NCBI GenBank assembly: GCA_037176845.1
Contig: JAYKXP010000157.1
Coordinates: forward strand, 37,719-101,718
Direction: 5' to 3'
Origin: Paramarasmius palmivorus
Taxonomy: Eukaryota; Basidiomycota; Agaricomycetes; Agaricales; Marasmiaceae
DNA: 64,000 nucleotides
In this document: positions 56,721-64,000 of the stretch, piece after piece
How positions within the stretch are numbered: position 1 is the first letter of the stretch
How the letters are laid out: each line of letters begins with the position of its first letter
Translations under genes and position numbers: made by a program
The notes under the pieces: generated by a model
What the model was told of the DNA's origin: nothing
Seen by the model: the letters and a program-made list of their open reading frames with translations, nothing else
The model's database searches: none

Positions 56721-59700
56721 TGAGGAAGGCAGGGAAGGTCTTCACTAATTGTCTATCTGGAAAATATCAGTACACATTGTGTGGGGCATTTGTGATCACA
56801 TACCGGTGGGTTGTGGCAGGTGGAAAAAAGTCTGTGTCACAAATTGTGACAACCGTGACATGTGAGTCCTTGCTCACCATTCTCCTGCAACCATCAAATG
56901 AAACAAAGTGCATCCAGCAAACAAAGCAACCGGGATTTCCAGCAAAGACGCGTTGATGACAATGACTATGAAGTGTATCATGCAGGTGAAGCCCAGTTCT
57001 CATCTTCTGGGCGACTCTTGGACAAGAAATGATCTCCAATGAAGGGAAGGACAACATGGACAGTTGGGAGTACTTGGAAGCCTGAAGATGATAAAGAGTT
57101 TGGGTTGAATATAGATAGGTCTTACTATGATCAGGAGCTGCTGTGAGAACCATGTGATCCTCCAGTGATTATTGATCAGCTAGTTGAGGAGAGCACCCAG
57201 CTGAAGAAACGGAGTTGTCAGTTGGTGAGTCATATAAGATGTTCAAGTTCAAGTAGACAATTGACTGATGTCTTCTGTAGAGAAGACCTCACATTGTTTG
57301 GCTTGAACAATATCGGCAACCCTTTCTCGATGAGCTGCTTTGCTGGGATGGCCATACAGATTTCATTACCCAGAAGCACTGCTTGGATTGTGTTGCATAA
57401 CATGGACAAAATACGTCAACATGTGCGATCAATGAGGGTTGATATCAGTGTAAGGATTGCTTTGTGGGGGATCTGGTGTGTGCAGAATGCTGCCAGAAAC
57501 GTCATCATCAGCATCTGTTTCATTGCTTGGAGGTGTGTGTTAATGCTTTTCTCTGGTGACAAGGGATATTGATCATATGTCTCAGGAATGGAAGAATGGT
57601 CACTTTACTGATAGCTGCCTCAAGGATGTTGGTATGGTGATTCAGTTGAATCATTGTAGTGGTCAATGTCCAGCCCCACAACTCACTCATCGCCAGTTAT
57701 GCATTCTGCATACAAATGGTATCCATGATGTCAACCTGCAGTATTGTGACTGTGAAGCCAAAGTCCCACAATACCTCCAACTATATCCGGCAACACAGGA
57801 TGATATCTGAACATGTGCTACATTCACTCTCCTGGAGCAGCTACATTCACTATCACTCATCAGAAAAGGGGGAACATATGACTACTATCAAACACTGGAG
57901 AAGTTGACAAATAACACGGGAGTGGAGGTGCCAACTTTGAGATATCGTCAGCTCCAGCGTATGCTGTTACAATGGCGTCACTTGAAGATGTTGAAGCAAG
58001 GTAGAAGGGGGCAGCTGGATGATGGAGTACAGCAAACAAAGGAGGGTGAACTGGCAGTACTCTGCCCAATGTGCCCATGGCCAGGTATCAACCTCGATGA
58101 TGGCTGGCAGCTGGACAAGAACAAAAGGTAGGTTATACATTCTTGACCAGTTGCAATGGCTGAATGACCTTGTCAGCTATCTCTATGCTCCAATTGTCTG
58201 CCTTCAACTTCTGGCTTAAAGCACAGCTGGTGTCGTCCTGATCCATGTGCCGACGATGGGTGGTCTTTGTACCCCGAGCACCATACAAAGACTATATAAA
58301 GCAGCATATGTCAGCAGCAGATGTAGGTGCCATCATAACTTCCCTTTTGATGATCACTAATGAATGTTTCAGGTGAGTACATGTGTAGGCTTCTAAGCTC
58401 TTGCCCAACAGAATATGTGTGCATCACAAGGGCTCAGGTATACTGGACTGGATGCAGTGGTTTGTGGCAGAAGTGAGATGGTGCTACCAAATGGAGTTGG
58501 AAATCTAGAGAAGGGGGAACGGTATGTGGAGATCAATCATTCAATAGGAAGCGTAAACTAATATCATCTCAGGTATGCAAATTCCAGGTTCATATTTGGA
58601 TGTGCTATCAAAGCCATGATAGTACTCAGTATCAGGAAGATCTATGTTGCATATGATGTGGTATGCCAGTGGTTCATCAATCTCATGACATGCATGAAGG
58701 ATGACTGGCCCCACAATCTATGAGCATCTCACCTAAAGATCACACCCCTCATTCCCAAATTCCACTTTCCAGCTCACTGTGAAGCTGACCATGACCAGTT
58801 CAATTGCAACCTAGCCAAGGGATGTGGGAGAGCCGACTGTGAATGCTGTGAGTGTCTCTGGGCTGTAATGAATGCAGCAGCACCTTCAACAAAGACGATG
58901 GGGCCAGGATCTCACCAGGTGGTACTGAATGATCATTTTGGATTTCACAACTATGTACTTTCATTGTATTCAGAGCTGTGGCACTGACATCCATGTAGGT
59001 GTCTACCTGATGAAGAAGTATCGTGAAGCTATTGAGGACTGTAACAGGCAAGTGGAAGGACATCGAGGGCTTACACGCTTCCTACCACCTGGTCTCGAAC
59101 AGAAATGGGCAAAGATGTGTGAGATATGGAAGGAAGGTGAGTTCTGTAAGAAGGGTCCAAATCCATTTGAACAAAAGGATACAGGTATGGTATACATATG
59201 TCATACTATATTATGGGACTAACCCCTATTTAGACCTATCACGTGCGGAAGTTGAGAAAGAGCTGGCAGAGTATGAGGCTGATCAGCAAAAGAAAGGTGC
59301 CAAGGTCTACCATACAACAACTGCCTCCATTTTTATCTCCCTTGGTATTGACCTCGAGGAAGCACAGTACAAGATCAAGGCATTGTCCAAGCATGAAGAG
59401 GACAAAGAACATCTCACTCTCACACAGTTGAAGACACTTGCAGAGCAGTGTAATATCCTGCGATCAAAGCTGGTTGGTTGGGCAAAGTTACATGCAATTT
59501 ACATGCCAGGATTACTACAGTGGCTGACCCAGATGAACGAAGATGATTCACTGGTTGACATAGAGCCAGAGGACTTTTGACTCTGGCTTCCATCATCATT
59601 ACCGGTGGCACGTCGGCATGACATTTGCGTGGATGGCCTAGTCAATATCGAGGACAAGCTTCACACTGCACAGTGTAAGGATGCACTAGATGGGATTTGG

Positions 59701-60344
59701 CACACACTTCGCCTGAAGTCATGAATGCTTATATTCAAGGATCAGAACATGGTGGGCCAGAGGGATGGAGTCAAGTCTCAGACTATCGTAGATGGAATTC
59801 AGGATCATGCTAGAATGTTTGCACAGACATACCAGGTGTCACGAGAGGCAAAGCTCACACTCGTAGGCCCAGGTGAATGGGAGAATAAGCTATAGGTGCT
59901 TAAGGACTCAGACGTATGTTCATATACAGATCCAGAACATCTCAAGCCAGGGAGAGGTCGAATGGGTACCAGAGAGGATGAGGTAGATGAAGAAGGACAT
60001 GAAGATACATCAACAAGTAATGGGTCACAAATCGACCTATTTGCCACTCAAAGGATGGACAAGGAACGACTGCAGCATGGAACAGGTGAAACCTACCATA
60101 TGGTATCCTGAATCTGGCTAAATCAGAGGATTAATACAGCAGATGGAACGGATGATGATAACAAACTCCTTCAAGAGGTGTGGGCTAGAAGCTGGGCAAG
60201 AGCAGAGAGGGCAAAGAAGAAGGTGGCATTGATTCATGAGGAGATGAAGCAGGCACTAAGGTTTCTGGAGTGGAAGTCACTACAGTGGAAACAGCAGGCA
60301 TCATTACATGGTAATGATAACAAGCCATTGGTGGAGGGGGTAAA

Positions 60345-60354
60345 GGCATATGCC
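60345..60354 (+). repeat. Left target-site duplication of the MULE
   Basis: GGCATATGCC, repeated at 63087-63096. The site is palindromic, so 9 or 10 bp cannot be decided. Confidence 0.85.
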
Positions 60355-60411
60355 GGCAACATTAATCGTGCAAGCCATTTGGCTTTGTTTGGCATCACCT
60401 TGCTCACGTGA
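60355..60411 (+). repeat. Left terminal inverted repeat of the MULE
   Basis: Contains GTGCAAGCCATTTGGCTTTG and ends in CTCACGTGA. It pairs with 63030-63086. Confidence 0.88.
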
Positions 60412-60516
60412 CACGTGATTTCCATGGCCTTTCCATGGCCCATCTGTTGTTAGATTAGATTGTTCCATTGTCCCAAGAAATATACATGTTTTTCCTCTTC
60501 TACGACGTCCTAAGAA

Positions 60517-62975
60517 ATGTCCAAACCTACACGGAAGCTTCAGGCAGTTAACGAAGCCCAAATTCGCCAGTTTCTCAATGAAATTACTTCTTCAGGCGCG
60601 CTATCATCACCATCAACAGATGTTTACGAGACTCCGGTAGCTCAATTCAAACTTTCCGAAGCCGAAGCCGAACAGTTTCTTCAAGAACGCCAGATTATCT
60701 CGAAATGGATTTGCCGGAAGCCATGGGATCGGGAGGAGCACAAGACGCGTAAGAAAGGTGCGTGAAAAGTTCATTCCAAACTATTCTTCATCTCAATTGA
60801 ATACAGCATCACCCTATCCGGATGCTATGGCAACGAAGCGGGGAAGAAAGCGAGAATTCGAATGGACGGAGCGCTGGGTCTGCGGACATGCCGGAAAATA
60901 CAAGGACGAGCGAAATCCGGACCTTTCCCCCAGCAAGCGGCGACCAAACCGCCATCACAGCAGTGTCAAAGTTGAATGCAGGGCACAAATATATTTCCGA
61001 AAGTGGCTTGACACAGACGTAGTGGAAATAGAATATCACCATGAGCACCAAAATCACGAGGTCTCTGTGTCAAAAGACTCTATGCTCACTCTGCGAGTGA
61101 AGCACTGGATTCAGGAGAAGGTTGATGAAGGATTGACCTGGGCTGCAATTAAGCCGCTTTTAAGCCTTGATGAACAGATTATGCAGCGGGTACGTGCCCT
61201 CATTTCCCAGTACTATAAGTGCTAATTTCCATACAGATTGAACGTGGGGATGCTGATATGATACCTGATGTATTACGCGTAACTTATATGGACGTGTACA
61301 ATGCATTATGGCGTCGATTGCAAAAGATTGCACACTTGGATTCAGATGGCCACAAGAGCCTCGAAATGTGGAAGGTCAAACTCAAAGAAAAGGGATATCA
61401 AGTGCTCTATGAGCAAGTACGAGGCACGCTCCCTACAGATACAACATACCTATTTGCTTTAGTCTCTCCATGGCAACAGACAGTACGTCGGAATTGATCA
61501 ACTGATAGTATATGTGCTTATTGTGTAAATGTAGCTGTTACAGCGATTCAGCATGATTGCGTGCCTGGATTCTACACATAATACATGCTTCTCCGCCTCC
61601 GGAAAAGAGGAGAAGGCATTCCTGTACACCATTCTACTCAAGAATGTGACTACAGGAAAAGGCTCTCCTGGTGCCTTCATGTTTACTCCCAGTGAGGCAC
61701 AGTATGCAGTCTCTAGATTCATCTCTTGGCTCCGGACATCCCTCTCCTTCCTGTGTAACACATGGATGATTGACTGTTCAGATGCTGAAGCTGCCGGAAT
61801 TTGAAGTGCCTGTGGAGAAAATGTCAAAATCTTTCTCTGTTTATGGCACGTCATGAAAGCTGTGACAGAACAAGCTAAACGAAAGCTTATTGCACAGACT
61901 GACGGTGATCGCAAGTCCAAGATTTCGGAAAATCAGACCCTCCGGTCTGAGGCTATCAAAGACTTCAAGCGTCTTGTCTATTCAGTGACAGCCGATGACT
62001 TTGATAGTGAGTGGGAGGACATTCTGGAGAAGTATACTGAGTTTCCGGAATGGATTAAATATTTGGAGACTGAGTGGTACGCAAAGCGAGAGGGATGGTG
62101 TATGGCATGGAGAAAAGTGAGTTTTCCTCATTGACATCTTTCAATTGACCAATCCTGACACCATACATAGGATACACCTCATTATAAGATTGAAACCAAC
62201 AACTACGTTGAGTCCTGGCATTGTCAGCTCAAAACCCACTATCTAGGACTTATGCGGAGGCAACGTGTCGATGTTCTACTTCACATACTGACGGAAAAGG
62301 TGGAACCTGACTTTCGACGAGCAGATTTAATGGTCAGGTTGGACTACGAATGCCCACGGTTATCAAAGGAGGAGCGGGAAAGCCAAAGGAAGGCCCAAGC
62401 AGTTCCCGCAACTGAGCTCGAGGACAGGATAGATGTACCTATTGAACTTTCTGATAAGGTATGCAGAGTCATTCACATCAGCTGCATTTCTGATTGCGTT
62501 ACAGACACCTGATCTCTATGTCCAATCATTTACCGACCCGGATCTTTGGTACCGTGTTGGTGTATCTGACTTCAAGGATCCCTCGGGAGCACGCCGTGCA
62601 GCTGTGATTTCATGCGAGTGCCCCGGATTTGAGGGAAATCAGTTGAAGTGCAAGCATATGTTTCTTGCTTCACGTTTCAATGGGCTTCCAGTCCATCATT
62701 TTGGTGGATTGCCTCAAGATTTTCCTTCATCTCATCCTTTGCCACCTACTCAGAATGAAGCTACGCCAACAGATGTGGATAATCAGAAGATAGCGCAGAT
62801 AGCTCGCATCAAATCAGCTGTGTCTACACTTCAAAACCTTACTGAGAAGCTTGGAAAGATGGCACTGGCTGATGTCTCACGTGTACAGCTCAACAATGTT
62901 GAGACTCAGGTAGTATCAGCACACCGGGGACTCTCTGAAGTAGTTTATTCACGCGAATTGTATGCTACACAATAA
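60517..62975 (+). pseudogene. MULE transposase with SWIM zinc finger
   Basis: Start MSKPTRKLQAVNEAQIRQF at 60517. Short introns follow, for example GTGCGT...CAG near 60758-60785 and GTACGT...CAG near 61189-61237. The N-terminal FAR1/WRKY-GCM1-like zinc domain reads WVCGHAGKYKDERN, VECRAQIYF and HEHQNHE. The DDE core gives MIACLDSTHNTCF (first Asp), WMIDCSDAEAAGI (second Asp) and NNYVESWHCQLKTHYLGL (Glu). The C-terminal SWIM finger is ISCECPGFEGNQLKCKHMFL, of the C-x-C...C-x-H type. The only lesion I see is TGA at 61802-61804 right after the second Asp block (CGA to TGA); all else joins in frame to the stop at 62975. About one change from an intact reading frame, so recently active. Confidence 0.92.
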
Positions 62976-63029
62976 TTTAACCACGTATTTCTACGAGATT
63001 TGATCCAGACGCATGTGCCCGCGGCCCAT

Positions 63030-63086
63030 CACGTGACCAAGGTGTTGCCAAACAAAGCCAATTGGCTTGCACGATTATGGTCGCCC
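63030..63086 (-). repeat. Right terminal inverted repeat of the MULE
   Basis: Reverse complement of the left repeat with six mismatches, ending GATTATGGTCGCC before the target duplication. Confidence 0.88.
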
Positions 63087-63192
63087 GGCATATGCCTTGA
63101 AGCAGGCAGCATTTCAGAGAGAGCTGGGAAAAGCATTTCAGGCAGAGTGGTCTAAACCTGTGGATGTAACTGACATTGAACTTGAGTACTGA

Positions 63193-63581
63193 CGATTCTG
63201 ATGACAAGGATTGAGCAATCTGTATTCGGTAACATAATCGATCTATCTCTCAATTGGTCCAAAGTAATCCATCCTGAGTAAGAGAAATGGTTATATGGGC
63301 ACAGTGAAATGGTATAGTGGTTCTGTGAGCTGCTCGTCATAACTAATAGGTGCTTTGGCAGTGGTTTGTGGTTCAATCCACCATTATGGCCAAAATTTTA
63401 CCTCTGTATAATGTCGAGCTTAGCAAATTCAGATATAATTAATCATTTCTAAATTCCCCTTCCAAATTGGGACTTATCCACCTTGAATGTTCAGACTGTA
63501 TACCATATCAGGACTTTGCATATGGCTGAGACTTGAATGTTCATGTGGATATCCCCCAGTATGCCCAGGTCTATAACTGCT
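63193..63581. other. Spacer with a tRNA-like motif pair, no gene
   Basis: About 390 bp. It contains TGGTATAGTGG (63310-63320) and GGTTCAATCC (63370-63379), which look like RNA polymerase III A and B boxes, but the sequence does not fold as a canonical tRNA. Otherwise nothing I can support. Confidence 0.35.
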
Positions 63582-64000
63582 CTTCTGGAAGATTCAAGTG
63601 CTAAGGGGTTCTGCTCATTCAAACCTTCATTCCAGCAGCATGAGCTCCAAAATCCAGGTTACCCAACTTTACATGCAATGTCTGATTCAGATTGGGGAAT
63701 GGGAGACACAAGGAAATTGGTGTCGGGGTTCCTGATACTTTTAGGTGACTCTCCTGTGTCCTGGAGCTCTAAACAGCAAACGGTAGTCGCGTTATCATCA
63801 TGTGAAGCTGAATACTTAGCATTGACTCATTGTGCCAGAGACATACTCTGGTTCAGGAACCTTCTTGCAGAACTGCACTTTCCACAAGATCTACCAACAA
63901 CAATATTTTGTGACAACCAAGGGACAGTAGCTTGTGCACATGATCCACATGGGCATAGCAAGATGAAGCATATCTCGTTACACAAACACTTCATTCAGGA
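63582..64000 (+). pseudogene. Ty1/copia RNase H region, leaves the window
   Basis: The open frame LEDSSAKGFCSF... reaches PGYPTLHAMSDSDWGMGDTR, then KLVSGFLILLGDSPVSWSSK and QQTVVALSSCEAEYLALTHC. WFRNLLAELHFPQD, TTIFCDNQGTVACAHDPHGH and HISLHKHFIQ follow at the edge. These are the RNase H motifs that follow reverse transcriptase in copia Pol, with the catalytic Asp in SDSDW, Glu in SCEAEY and Asp in FCDNQG. It is open to the right edge. Upstream of 63582 the frame is not copia-like, so the 5' part is missing or frameshifted. No intact element can be claimed. Confidence 0.85.

Larger units (their letters stand above)
60355..63086 (+). mobile_element. 2.73 kb Mutator-like element (MULE)
   Basis: 57 bp terminal inverted repeats (60355-60411 and 63030-63086; 51 of 57 positions match by my alignment), starting GGCAACATTAATCGTGCAAG on the left. 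A 9-10 bp target duplication flanks it. A single spliced transposase gene fills the interior. It is inserted in the last coding exon of KDZ copy 2. Confidence 0.9.
56898..63192 (+). pseudogene. KDZ transposase with CxC2 zinc domain, copy 2, split by a MULE
   Basis: Starts MKQSASSKQSNRDFQQRRVD. RPHIVWLEQYRQPFLDELLC is followed by the CxC2 cluster (HCLDCVA, stop, ...STCAINEG, stop, YQCKDCFVGDLVCAECCQKR). Then come DVGMVIQLNHCSGQCPAP, LHTNGIHDVNLQYCDCEA, a degenerate first catalytic block (AFNFWLKAQLVSS, Asp lost), VAYDVVCQWFINLM (second Asp present) and a corrupted E block (GRADCECCECLWAVMN) before STKTMGPGSHQVV. The coding sequence runs to 60354, is interrupted by the MULE at 60355-63086, and resumes for about 35 codons (LKQAAFQRELGKAFQAEWSK) to a stop at 63192. 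The frame continues across the pre-insertion site, which proves the insertion. Nonsense codons at 57398-57400 and 57440-57442. Confidence 0.85.

Noticed and set aside
56767..57153. 128-codon minus ORF over the start of KDZ copy 2
   Set aside because: It overlaps the conserved plus-strand N-terminus of the KDZ gene and has no domain of its own.
63301..63392. tRNA-like sequence with A-box and B-box motifs
   Set aside because: The acceptor, D and T stems do not pair as required and the B-box stem has a six-base loop. It could be a decayed tRNA or SINE but cannot be supported as an RNA gene.
1..64000. CRISPR arrays, bacterial operons or ribosome binding sites
   Set aside because: The sequence is eukaryotic (spliced genes, fungal transposons). 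The only tandem arrays are minisatellite-like or terminal transposon repeats.

Overview
The window looks like a transposon graveyard and nest in the nuclear genome of a basidiomycete fungus, most likely an Agaricomycete. The evidence is the spliced genes with short GT-AG introns (about 45-60 bases), the absence of bacterial operons, and a repertoire typical of mushroom genomes: KDZ transposases (one CxC1-like, two CxC2-like), TET/JBP-type 2OG-Fe(II) dioxygenases, Plavaka, RecQ-like helicase with DUF6589, MULE, Ty3/gypsy chromovirus and Ty1/copia. I see no clear housekeeping gene. The only recognisable host-type sequence is the 3' end of a Ras-family GTPase. No assignment was checked against a database.

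Layout. 0-7.8 kb: heavily decayed repeats, including a pair of ~110 bp inverted repeats bounding 2.4 kb and a broken gag-like frame. 7.8-11.4 kb: a Plavaka transposase pseudogene cut by one arm of a repeat family that I call the foldback. 11.55-17.85 kb: a well-preserved 6.3 kb element with a 9 bp target duplication and hairpin-forming ends, carrying a RecQ-like helicase divergent from an intact five-exon DUF6589 gene. 18-22.8 kb: decayed coiled-coil and Spt5-like genes. 22.86-39.55 kb: a 2.95 kb near-perfect palindrome (foldback B) split by a 13.7 kb composite KDZ transposon.

The composite transposon (25232-38956) has 151 bp terminal inverted repeats that read as identical and an 8 bp target duplication. 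It carries four genes in alternating orientation: KDZ transposase, TET/JBP-type dioxygenase, a five-exon gene with an RNase H1 N-terminal-like end, and an AT-hook/acidic-tail gene. The last gene is itself split by another foldback copy. The nesting order is foldback C inside the composite transposon inside foldback B.

39.6-49.6 kb: Ras C-terminal fragment, unrecognised ORFs, a decayed CxC2 KDZ gene with a terminal repeat array, and a Ty3/gypsy 3' half (integrase, chromodomain, antisense ORF, polypurine tract, 3' LTR) interrupted by a solo LTR. 49.6-53.5 kb: orphan sequence, then a truncated gag-protease element on the minus strand. 54.4-63.2 kb: a second Tet-like oxygenase pseudogene next to a second CxC2 KDZ gene, which is split by a 2.73 kb MULE. 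63.6-64 kb: start of a Ty1/copia RNase H region that leaves the window.

A recurring theme is KDZ transposases next to TET-type dioxygenases, an association described for fungi. Nearly every nonsense codon here can be explained by one C-to-T change, which fits mutation of methylated DNA.
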